The position numbers were made by a program, and so were the translations under genes. A DNA stretch of 64,000 nt from Callaeas wilsoni (taxonomy: Eukaryota > Chordata > Aves > Passeriformes > Callaeidae). The DNA lies in the NCBI GenBank assembly GCA_013398955.1, contig VWPU01017403.1, forward strand, positions 1 to 64,000. The letters run 5' to 3'. Positions within the stretch are counted from its first letter, which is position 1; each line of letters starts with the position of its first letter. The notes under the pieces are model-generated. The model was not told the origin of the DNA and did no database searches. It worked only from the letters and a program-made list of their open reading frames with translations. Below, one piece after another: positions 39,990 through 51,832 of this stretch.

Positions 39990-42540
39990 GTTTCTGCCTC
40001 CTAGTACTATTGTTGCTCTTTACTCAGAAATCATAATCTTGGCTTTGAGAGCAGAATAACAAGCAGACTTTAAAGAAAAGCTCCTGAGCTTTTAAGGAAA
40101 TAGTTGTAAAGAGGAAGTACAATGTTAAATGGTATTATCTTTTGGCATAGCTGCACACTTTTTAACATTAACGTGTCACTAAGGTCAAAAGGAAAGTATA
40201 AGGTACATTATTAGCCAAACAACAGACACCAAAGGATGATCTTTTTAAAATGCTGATCATCATAAGATGTTCAAAATTATACCTTTTACTGTTTAAATGG
40301 ATGACAGCAACTTTTCATCAAACTCTGCCTCTGAAAAGATTTCGTTTAATCCTCTAGACTCAATTTCCTCTGCGCATAATTAGCCTAATTAGTATTTTAA
40401 ATAACAAAAATAGCACATGGTTCACCTAAGAGTTAATGATTTCCTTAGGATGTGATACTTACTGTCCTTAATTTGACCTGCTTTTTTCTTGAATTTGAAG
40501 TTACTTTTTAAAATTGAGTTTCCAACCATAACCATAAAGTACAATGGCTCGAGTATTTCTAATTTTGGTGTTAATAGCATTTGTAGCACTTTGATAGCCT
40601 CTGGTGGAATATATTTTTCACCGTATGGCTGGATTGGGACAGGAGTTGGTGAGTCAGATAGTCCTCTGAGAACTGCGGTGAGCAAGCCTTTTAGATCTCC
40701 CTTATTACTATCAGTGCTTCAGTCCTGGGCTATGATTATAGCTCAACAGGCTGGTTTTGTATCTCGCTCTGTGCTATACACTTTTCTAACAAAATTAGGG
40801 GTAACAGAAAGATGGTAGCTAGCTGAAATTTAACACTGGCTTGATCTCCATGTGGATAATCAGCCATGATTTTTGAGACTTTTTGTTTTTAGTTGAAACA
40901 CATCCTGTCCATGCAGGGCAGCACCTATCCGCTACTCTACTGTGCATGGTGTTGAGTTCACTGTGGGAGGTAACTACAGTGCAGCAACACTTCTGTGGTT
41001 ATGCTGATATCAGAGATATCAGCTAAAAGATCAGCGAAAAGCTGTCTTTTTCATTACTTTGCTTTGTTCACTTGAATTGCTTGTTTGTACAGTAATTTCT
41101 ATTTCTGTGCATGAAATCTAAGTGTAAATAGAGTTAAGGTAATGCAAATGTAGCATCTCCCCAGGAATTATTCCGAGGTGCCCACCAGCTGCTGCTGCTT
41201 GTTAGGCCAAGCAGGTACTTAGAACATACCTGCATAAGGAAGTGCTTTGTGCTCTGTGGAAGCTTTGGGTTTTTGCTGTCCCCTGTGAATGTGATGTGTC
41301 TGCTCACTGGCTTGTGCTGTATCTAGGCAGGCCAGTTTCTAGCACTGTCTGTTGCCTTGCTGAGAAATGTCTGTGTATTGGCTGTATGTGGCACGGGTTT
41401 AGTAGTGGTGGGAGGGGGGACTGCGGGGTTGGCCTCTGTAGAAAGAGGTAAAAGGGGCTGCCCCGTTCATATTTTTGTTTCCCAAATATTTTAACAGTGA
41501 ACGTGCCTGACTATTTAACTACCTGCTAGGACTCTTCTATTTAATTGATTTCAGCAATAAATTTTGCTTCCCAAATGGGGATACAGGGAAGTTTTTTGCA
41601 AGTATTTTAGAAGTGCAAATAGTTGTCCTAGCAGACAGGAATGGCTGTATTAATGCTTGCATCCTTATTATAGGTGCTGTTTTGAAAGCTTTTAGGTAAG
41701 TCTGTCTTCTGGGGAACCTGGTATTTGGCAAATCAATGCCATGATGATTGCTCAGGAATACAGGGAAAATGGATGCCTGTCTTATCTGTAATTTCTATGT
41801 CTCTGATACATGAAGCAGAAAAGAGAATTTCTTGTGTTCTTATTTCTGCCTACATTCTATAGCTATAGCCAGACTTTTGATCTTGTACCCCTCCTAAGTG
41901 GAAGTAAAACCTCAGAAGTAGCACCTCCTGCCTCTCCTTCTCTACTGACCTGGGTGTCTGCAGAGTTGTTCCTTTCCCATATTCTCACCCTTCTTGTCTC
42001 TGGCCCCAGTTACATCTGCACAATAACTTCCTTTCTTCCTCTTAGATATGATATCACAGAGTCGTTACCACCATTTCTAATTGGCCCAGCCTTGGCCTGC
42101 AGCACGGCTGTCCTGGAGCCAGTTGCATTGGCTCTGCTGGGCATGGGGGAAGCTTCTGGCAGCTTCTCACAGAAGCCACTCCTGCTGCCAAAATCTGGCC
42201 ATGCAAACCCAGTACACTACTTCTCATTTAGCTGTTCTAAAGAATAGAAGTAGAATAGGTAATAAGAAGGGTATTTAAGGGGAACTGTTTCAACTCACAT
42301 TTTTTCCTAACATGTTAATTAATGGTTTCATGTGTTTTTGTCATATTAAGGGTGAAGGGCTAAGCATATTGACTCTAGAAAGAGCTGAAAACCTCTTGTA
42401 TTACTGATGAATCTCTGCTGTGGGATTTCACTGCATAATGTGCAGATACTGGTGAGTCATTCATGTGAAAGCTCAAACTCTTAAAGTTTCTAGAATTTAT
42501 AATTGTTAATTTAAGCACTTAGACTCTTCAAGAATGAGGA
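39990..42540. other. Intergenic region, nothing recognised
   Basis: Short, overlapping open frames on both strands with no recognisable domain, and no structural RNA noticed. It ends at the CR1 3' tail. Confidence 0.6.
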
Positions 42541-42546
42541 GGAAGT

Positions 42547-44310
42547 AATAGAATCATAGAATCACAAAACTGTTTGTGTTGAGACCTTAAAGACCACCTA
42601 GTTCCAACCTCCCTGCCATGGGCAGGAATACCTTTCACTTCACTAGGTTACTCAAAGCTCCATCCAGCCTGGCCTTGAACACCGGCAGGAATGGGGCATC
42701 CACAGCTTCTCTGGGGAAACTCTGGGAGTGTCTTACCACTCTCAAAGTAAAAAAAATTTTCCTAATAACTAATCTAAACCTACTGTCTTTTAGTTTGGAG
42801 CCATCTCCCATTGTCCTGCCACTACATGTTCCTGTAAAAATTCCCTCTCAATCTTTCTTTTAGGCTCCATCCAGGTACTGGAAGGACACAATTAGGTCAC
42901 CTCTAAGCCTTCTCATTTCCAGGCTAAACAATCCAATTCTTTAGCCTTTCCTCATAGGAGAGGTGCTCCATCCCTCCAATCAACTTGGTGGCTTCCTTTG
43001 GACTTGCTCCAACAGGTCAGTGTCCTTCCTGTGCTGGGACCCCAGAGCTGGACGCAGCACTGCAGGTGGGGTCTCACCAGAGCAGAGCAGAGCAGAGGGG
43101 CAGAATCCCCGCCCTCCCCTGCTGCCCACGGTGCTCTGGATGCAGCCCAGGACACGTTTGTCTCTCTGGGCTGTGAGTGCACATGGCTGGGTCATGTCCA
43201 GCATCTCCAAGTCTTCCTTGGCAGGGCTGCTCTGGATCTGTTCATCCCCCAGACTATGTTGATACTGGGGGATGTCCCAACTCAGGTGCAGCACCTTGTA
43301 CTTGGTCTTGTTAAACCATGAGGGCACACTTCTTGAGCTTGTCCAGGCCCCTCTGGATGGCATCAGTGGGTGTCAACAGCACCACTCAGCTTGGTATCAT
43401 CTGCAAATTCGCTGAGGGTGCACTCAGTCTCTTCATCTATGTCCTTAATGAAGATACTAAATAACACTGGGCCCAATAAAAATCCTTCAGGGGCAGCCCT
43501 GAAGGGCACTACTGATGCCCATCTGGACCCTGAGCCATTGACCACCACCCTCTGGATGTGACCTTTCTACCAATTTCTTATCCATCTAACAGTGCACTCA
43601 TCAAATCCATCTCTCTCCAATTTAGAGAGAAGGATGTTGTGGGGGACTGTGTCAAAGTCTTTACAGAAATCCAGACAAACGACGTCTGTAGGCCTTCCCT
43701 TGTACAATGATGCAGTCGCTCCATTGTAGAAGGCCACTAGGTTGGTCAGGCAAGACTTGCCCTTGGTGAAGCTGTGCTGGCTCTCTCGAATCACCTCCCC
43801 GTTCTCCATGTGACCTGGCACAGCTTCTAAGAGGATCTGTTCCATGATCTTCCCACGCACAGAGGTGAAGCTGACAGGTTGGTAGTTTCCAGGGTCTTCC
43901 TTTCTACCCTTTTTAAAGATAGGTACAATGTTTCCCTTTTTCCAGTCATCTGGGGCTTCACCTGACTGCTATGACTTTTCAAATATCATAGAATGTGGCT
44001 TAGCAATTATATCAGCCAATTCTCTCAAGACTCCGGAATGCATCTCATCAGGTCCCATAGACTTATGTGTGTTCAGGTTCTTCAGGTGACCACCAGGTCA
44101 TAAACTTGATCTTTTCTTACAAGCACTCTGCTTCCCCAGTCCCCATCCTGCTGTCCACCTGCTTGAGAGGTGTGGGAAGAAAGGCTGATAGAGACTGAAG
44201 CAAAAAGTTTGTTGAGTACCTCAGCCTTTTCCTCACCCAATTTTCTAACATTGTTTTTCAGGGAGGCTACACCTTCTTTGAGGTTCCTTTCCTGGTTTAC
44301 GTATCTGTGC
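42547..44310 (-). mobile_element. CR1 LINE, 5'-truncated, minus strand
   Basis: The 3' end, seen on the plus strand as ATAGAATCATAGAATCAC near 42549, is the typical CR1 terminal octamer-like repeat. Going 5' along the minus strand there is a CR1-type 3' UTR and then reverse-transcriptase coding sequence with FADDTKLSG (near 43390), [14 protein letters not shown] (near 43660) and a [18 protein letters not shown] motif (near 43760). The sequence before about 44310 becomes A/T-rich and is not CR1-like, so the endonuclease domain is missing. Frame breaks in the RT region make it inactive. CR1 is the dominant LINE of birds. The insertion lies between the recombinase-like pair and CHRNA9. Confidence 0.92.
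43363..43980 (-). pseudogene. CR1 reverse transcriptase fragment
   Basis: Two minus-strand frames, 43860-43567 and 43548-43363, carry consecutive RT motifs: a [14 protein letters not shown] block, an F-D-V-P-H block (DFDTVPHN) and the FADD catalytic box. More degraded RT-like coding sequence extends to about 43980. The motifs fall in different frames, so the ORF is interrupted. It is part of the LINE at 42547-44310 and has no host role that I can see. Confidence 0.85.
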
Positions 44311-47300
44311 TTAGGGATTTTTTTTAATTAAAAAAAAAATCAAAAATTTTTCTTCTACACCTGGTTGGTATGCATTTGATTCCATTCTGATTGTGATGCT
44401 TATATCAAATACATATGCCTAAGAATGACAGGAGTAAAGTTGCCTGCTCATTACTTCAGTACTAATTAAACAAGTGTAAATCTTACGTCCTTATACAGCT
44501 AAAATTTTATTTTTTTAAATTGTACCTTAGAATTCATAATCCTGACATGGATGAAATTTGAAATAATTTACTATTTTCATATCTACTGAAAATGAAGAAG
44601 ATAATAAAGTCAGATATCTGCCAGGTTTCACACTAGGATCCATGAGAATTTCTTGCTTGCACAATGAAAGCATCTTCTTCTAGTCTGACTAAGCAGCATT
44701 CAGTGTCCTTTGACAGTCAAGATACAAGTCCAGAAAATGGAGAATAAATAGCCAAATGCCTTTAAACCTCTTAGGGTTTTCTTTACAGTGGTTATATGGA
44801 AAACTTTTTGTGGTATAAAAAGTGCTGAGAAGACTTCTTGAGACAAACTGCTAAAGCAAGCAATTGTGTCTCTCATACTTGTTTCTTGTCTGCAAACAAC
44901 ACTTGCATGAAATATAGCTAGGAAAAGAGAACCCTTGTAGACTGAGGGGTTCCATTGATTTGCTACTTGAAACATCCCCAAAGTGCCTTTTACGTATCTA
45001 CCTAGAAGTCTTTGTTGCCTTGACTTCTTCCTTCTACTTGCTTTCAGATATGTGCATCCATCAGTTGTGATGTTACCTGTACATTGAAGAGACTTGGTCA
45101 TTCCTCCCCCAGCAAAGAGGACACTGACATTCTGCAGCAGCTGTAGTAGCAGCATGCTGGGCACAACATACCAGTGCTCTGCTTACCCTGCTCGTGCTTT
45201 CTGTTGAAGATGTTTCATTTCATATTCTTAAGTCATACCTCCTCAGGAGGTTTGTAATTACTAATGCTGCAGACCTGGGAACTGTGTAGAATTTGAAACT
45301 ACATATTTTAAGACATCTAAAGGAAAAGCAATGTTTTTCAGTCGAGGCAGGTGAAGAAGGCTGTTTCATGTGTTGTGACGCAAGCTTGGCTAGAAGCACT
45401 AGCATAGTGCCAAATGCACCAATTGCTTGCTGAACCATCTCTTCCAGCGAGATGTCGTAACATGTTGCTGTCTTACTCTCTGAGGCTGGCTCTGTATTCA
45501 CTGCAATATGTTGCTTAACCATACTAGCTACCTATATTGCCTTGAAATACTGGCAGAAGAGAAAGAATTACAGAACAATGTGTACCACAAGTCTCATGCT
45601 TTTTTCCTTATGTATAGCTTCCCACCAAGAACAAATCAATTATCCATCAGAGTCCAGCGTAGACCGTAACTCAGTCATTAAAACCATTGGATAAGGAGCA
45701 GTTGTCTCATATGGCAATGTAATATGCTCCTTTTGTTAGAGCCCAGAAGTAAAGCCAATATGGAATTTGTTGTTAAAATTGTTCCATGTTCTTGGAATGT
45801 TTTTATACTAACTCTTTGCTACTAGTTTGAGGAACTGTTTCTTGTACTTTTATATACATTTCCCAAAAGCTACAATAACCACAGGATGATTGTAGGATAG
45901 TCTGACTTCTTATAGCTCTGTAACAGCTATAAACTGCACTAATCCCTCTTGCATTTTGTCCAGCATCTTGGTCCTGTTTCAGAGTAAAATGCACTTTCTT
46001 AAGCTAAAGGCAGCTGAGCAATTGGCAAAGATACTTCACAGCCCCCTGCCAATTGTTGGCAAGCAAGGAGCAAATGTTTTCCAAAGAACACAAACCAATC
46101 AGATATGATATGTGGTTATAGTAGTAATTTAATGTTAAAGCACAATTTTTTTTTTGACTTAACAGCTTTTATACCTCATATCACCTTCCACAGTACTTGA
46201 AAAATAGCAGCCACTTAAGCCTGTAAGATTCAGGTCAGTGTTGTAGACTAACACTTTTAGATGGCAAATCCTGTCTTTATTGGCAAAATAAGCTTTTTCA
46301 GCCCACTCAGCCAAAGAAAAGATGTTCCTTGGTGCTGACTCCCTGTATTAACACTTTAACTTCTTTTTTTTTGCTTGGAAGTACTTCATTTCAATACATT
46401 TGTTATAGGTTGAAAAGAATAAAACAATATCATGTCTTTGGACAATTGCTTGGAATTTTGCAGATGAAAACCAACAGTATGAATACAGCCTCTCTTAACT
46501 GAGCCACTGTGTTTACAGATGCTTAAGAAAAAAGATGCTGTGTTCAGCTGAAATGGTGGTGCTTTGCTCCCAAGATATAAATGACTCTTTTGTGCCAGAA
46601 TGAGTGTACCTGCAGAGTTTGAATGTATCAGCAAGTTTACTACAATATTTTGCTCAAGGGGAAATATTTTTGCTTAAAACATAGCATAATGTGTGTTCAT
46701 GCTAGGACACTTTAAAGAATGCCAGTACCCATGTACCATAAGATGTTTCAGTAGCTAAACCCATGACTTATCAAAAGTTCTTTTTCCTCAGAGATGAGTA
46801 GTTGCTGCTTGCTTTATCTCATAGGGAGGTTTGTTTGGGCCTAAATGCATTGTGGTAATTTAGAGTTGTGTCCTCCCCCATGTAGTTGTGCCATATTTTG
46901 TGTTGCAATGTGGATGAGAGCTTACTAGGAAATCATGTTTCAAGAAATGCTAAACCGTCTATGCAGATACTCCTGTGGACATGGTGAGTTTTGGTAGTGT
47001 TTTAAAGGGATGTTCCCATCCACCTCTAAATTTTATAGAGAGTGAAACTTCAGTTTTGAGTTAGTGTCTAAACTGTTGCCTGTCAGTCTCGCCTCTTAAG
47101 ATGGTTTAATATCTGGGTTTTTTTGTGATGCGCATACAAGCTGGGGCACCTAGAGCTGTCTTCAGCCTGCATTGGTAGCTGGGAGGCTTCCCTCTACTCC
47201 AAAAGCTCAGGTAGTGTGCTGATTTCCATGGCTCAAGAGTGATCATCAAGAGGAAGATGTTCGAGTCTGTCAGCACACTTGTAATAGCGTAGGAATTTTT

Positions 47301-50300
47301 CTCTAATTCAGCATGGTTTGAAGCATCAGGTTGCCTATCACAGCAAACTTATGATTTGTGTGTAGGCCCAGGGGTTGTCTTTGTGCAGAGCACGAATTCT
47401 GTGATCAGCCATTCAAAGGCATGCTACAAAGCTGGAAACTAACCCAATGAGTAAGAGCTGTGTATAAAATAGCTTTCTGATATCTAAAATTATAACTAGC
47501 TTTGTCCTTAACCCTGCCTGATACCGATGGACAAAATACTAATGAGCTTGTAAGCATTGTGGTGGAAAAAGAGTAACCTGCTGCATTTTAGACCATATTA
47601 AATAATATCAGACTTCTAGGTTCAGAAAGTTTCTCTTCAGGGGTTGGGAGGTGGTCAGCAGAGCTGCCTGTGTGAGTGCACCCAAATAATTTATGTTCAG
47701 AAAACCCCAGAATTGTAACATGCAAATGAGGATTTCCCACCTCTGGAAAATGTGGCTAATATGCTACATTATCTCATGACCTAGAATTGTGAACGCTTCC
47801 TAATGTATTTCCTATCTTCCTTGTGTAAAGCAGGGTGGAAGAAAATATGAATGAGTATGTTGGTTTCAGGTGGTAGGGGATTTTTAGAGAGAGGGAAGGA
47901 GGAGGCAGTAGGTGGGTGATAAAAGGTGAGGTGGAGGGAAACGTTGCATCTAGATGAAGTGCTGTGTTCCCTAGAACAGGCTCGGTGAAGCTGTTCTGCT
48001 GGCAGCAAGAGCTGCTGTTACCCGTGCTGTTAAGACCAGTTAGTCTAAGGAGAGAAGTCTGAACAGTTAGTGTGCTGCTTGACCCTATCACAAGATAATA
48101 TTCAGTAGCAAATGCTGTGAAGAAAGTGAATGCAACAGCTTCTGTGGGGAAAAATTGGCTGGAAGGCAAGTAGAAGCAGACTGTGAGACACTTCTTACAA
48201 ACTGTGCTTAGAAGCCAATCTGTTCTTCTTTATTGTTCTTTGATGAAGGGATGGATTATAAATGGTACAGACGGCCTTGAGGCCTGTAATAGTACAGTAT
48301 CTGCAGCTTTTTCCAGTTGAAGGTTTGAAAACTCTTAATGCTTTTTATGCAAAATGGGTAAGAATCCATGAAAAAAAATTCTGAAAATGTACATGTAAAA
48401 ACCTTAGGCTCAGGAACAAATTACTGTTTTATGCAAGAGAAGAAAGATTGAAAGAATAAAATTCTAAATATGTTTTTACACTTCTTACCTACCTTGCTTA
48501 TAGTTTGGCTGAGATAAATATCTAACTTTGAAAGTTTTAATATGAAAGAGATCTCTCCTATGTGATCTCCACTTCAGTCTGTCCTTAGAGCACATGCAAA
48601 GTCAAACTTCCTTTACGTGGCAGTACACAGAATTTAGATTTTTGATGTCTTGATAATAGTGTATGTGTGTGTCTAGAATCATAAAAAGTTACATGTGTTA
48701 TGTGAGTAGTGCACAAGCTCAGTGCACCAATGAATGGTCCACTCTTGCCCCACTGAGTGTGTGCGTGGACAGTGTTCTGCTGTTAATAGTCCGCGCTCAT
48801 TCCCACCAAGTCAAATGTCTGAACAAAATACGTGGAAGCAGGGCTGGATATGGTGCCATGGGCCTTAATCACTCTCCACATCAGCAGAAGCAGCCCATGC
48901 TCCAAATGTGGTTTTGTATGGACTCACAGTTGATGACAATGGCTTGGATTCGCTCCCTTGAAACCCTCCCGTGGCTGGTCTCAGCTCTGGTAGGTCCTGC
49001 CCGAGAAGCAAGTCCGGAAAGACACCGGATTCAGCCGCGAAACGGTTTTGTTCCTTCAGCTTATCTTTCTCTTTAATAGAACGTCTTGTCTCACCATGTC
49101 TTACATCAGATGTAAGGCAAATAATCTGCGAAACTGCTCGAAGTAGACTGAAATGCGATGTGATTTTCGTGTGATAAACCGCCTCGTCTCCCCGGGTGGA
49201 TCAGTAGGCTGGGTGACAGGGCCATCTGCTGGCAGAGGGACTCCGACAGCATCCCTGTGAATTCTGCTGGGAGCCACTCTCCTTCCGGGAGTGGTTAATG
49301 GCTTCATTGTAGCTTCCAAACACCCGTGACTCTTCTTAAATTGACTTTGCAAGCGGCTTCATCGCTTTATTAATTTCTGACTTGGCAGCAGAAATTTTAC
49401 TGTAAAGAAAGACAACTATTTAACTATAAATTTAAGCTCCATTCAGAAGTTAAATGGGATGTTTTATCTGGGACTAGTATTGCCATAGATTATGCCAAAA
49501 TTTAAAACTATATTCTGAGGAAGTGTGGGTTTGTAGATTAATCTCTCAACTCAATGAGAAATTAATGTTAATGCTCGGTCTTTACACAAAATATCTACAT
49601 GAGGGACATTTTGATTAAAAATACAAATCAGATATCTTGTGAACAAACATAAGGAACCCAAATAGTCTGTCATACTAACATTGTTAAATTTCTTGTGTCT
49701 TCATATTAAAACAGCTTTTGGATGTATTTTAGCTTTCCTTTTGCAAGCACTGTGCAATCAACGAGGCATCTCAAACATAAAAAGCATGTCTAATATATGT
49801 GTGCTCACATTTACCTGTGTGTATGTCCAGTGTGATGACTGAAAATATTATAGGTTATAAATCACAGCTTATGATCTATCCCTTTGCAAGTTTATAATTA
49901 ATATCATGGAATTGTATGTGCGTATGAAATAAATTGGGTAAACAATATGTAGACATGCTCTATGTTTTTTTTGGGAACCTGCCATTTCCCTTCAAGAAGA
50001 CTTTGTTACAATAGATGTGCAGGGTTCTTTAAAATACGTGACCTTATGCAAATTAAAGTACATCAGTCCCCATTGCTTGACGCGTGTGTATTGCTGATGT
50101 AACAGGTCACACGGCTGTCTAAAGCCTGTGGCAGAGCAAGGCTAGTCCTGGTTCCAGTAGTGTTTATTGCAGCTCTCTTAAAGCAGTACCCCTGATCACT
50201 CTTGCAGTTACAGTAAGAGATGTTATGCAGTAGCTCCTTGCTGACAGAATGGCAATTTATTGTAGACTAAAATTATCCCCTGAGAATGCACTTATCTGAC

Positions 50301-51550
50301 TGTATCCAAAAATCTTTCATCTTCTGTCCAAGATTTTTGTTGTCTCTACCTTCATTCCACCGAGAAAGCAGGTTGTTGCATACTGCCTAGGGGCTGTTCT
50401 GACCTTTTTGACTTCTAAACTGTTTTCCAGTATTTTTCTCCTTTGACAATTCAGCAAATGAAATGACAGAGAAGTATTTCATTACAAATTATAATTACAA
50501 ATAATTATTTATTACTTACCTAGTAAACCCGGCCATAAATGTAATTGATTTAGAAATCCCACAAAAGCACAAACATTAGCCAGTGACTGCTTGTAGTGCT
50601 GCTGTGTAGAAATTATGCATATGCATTTCTTCTAGCCAAAAGACTATGCAAGAGTAAAGCAACAGTATTTTATATTTTCTGTGGATCAGGACTATTCTGG
50701 ACCAATTTTTTTTTCCTGGTAGTTCATTCTATATTTTCACTTTCTGTTTTAGTAACGGTTTTCTGTTATCTGTTTTAAAAAGATGGTAGAATGGACTGCA
50801 GTATATCAGGAAGGATGGATTGGACTGTGGAGAGGAGGAAGTAATCTTCTCTTGTCTGAGAAGCTTGAAAGAAAATGTCTATGGTACTAGGAAGCAAACT
50901 TGACAACATGAGTAATATAGACAGAGCTATTGAAGTTCTGAACATTGGGGTGATACAGAAGGCCAGGTGAGGTGTTGTTGCACGTTCATATTTTTCTTCT
51001 GAAACTCTTTTGGCTAAATGTAAGTGTTGTCCTGTAACTGTAATTTTTTGTCAAGTTCACCTGTGAAAAATTGTACTGTATAAGGGAAATGGCATTTCGC
51101 TTGCCAAGTCCAGTTTTGCTCCTGATTTACTGTGCTGAGTGCTGGTCTCCGAGTTGTCTACACCCGCTGAAGTTCTTGTTTGCACAGTGGTATTGGGCTA
51201 TTGCAAATATCGAATGTGTTTTCTGACTTTGGTGCAACTGCATCTCTTCCATGTGGCAACACTTTGCTAATGAAAACCTTGTTTTGTCAGCATGGAAGTA
51301 AGTAGGCTATGGCCATGGGTATTGTTTCTTTTTGGAACAGTGTTACTCTTCCTATTAAAGTACTGAGTTGGATCATTTTTGGTGAAAGTCCACAAATTCC
51401 ATAGAACTGGTTGTGAGCGGGCTATTGCAGAATATAAGTGCAGTAAAACAAAGCCCACCAAAGAACTGTAAAAGGATTTGTCATAAACTGGACGAAATCT
51501 TACACTGTAGTAAGAAATGCAATGGAATACAATTTTCGCGCTGATAGCCA
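44311..51550. other. Intergenic region between the CR1 element and CHRNA9
   Basis: No gene is recognised. Minus-strand frames of 154, 100 and 63 codons lie close together (44700-45164, 45220-45522, 45803-45994), but I find no known domain in them and they may be chance or a decayed element. A block near 48.95-49.39 kb has more CpG than its surroundings. The rest is AT-rich non-coding DNA. Confidence 0.5.
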
Positions 51551-51832
51551 ATCTGTTGTTTTCTGTCTCAGCACCAGCGTGGGAGCAGGCAGCGCTCAGG
51601 TTACCGAGAGAGGGAGGGTTCAGCCGAGCCCCAGGCGGTGGCAGGGACAAAGCCCATCCATCGCTGTCGGGCTCCGACGGCTGCTGAGGGAGCACCGAGC
51701 TGCTTCTGGAAGCGCATCAGTGTATCAGCACCTTGATGCTGCTGTACAACTTGATTCACTTTTTGGGATAGTTTTGGATGGTGGTAAACACTTTTGTGCC
51801 CTTGGGTGAACAGTTTTATTTAAGGTCCAGAA
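51550..51832 (+). promoter_or_regulatory. CHRNA9: CHRNA9 promoter / 5' UTR region
   Basis: The approximately 180 bp from 51565 to 51740 is distinctly GC-rich and contains several CpGs, unlike the AT-rich flanks. It lies 90-270 nt before the CHRNA9 start codon. It includes two REST-like half-sites (CTCAGCACC at 51568-51576 and CAGCGC near 51590) with wide spacing. Assignment rests on position and composition. Confidence 0.4.

Noticed and set aside
42980..43363. A 127-codon minus-strand frame that could suggest a host gene
   Set aside because: It lies within the CR1 element, downstream of the RT motifs, and is LINE sequence.
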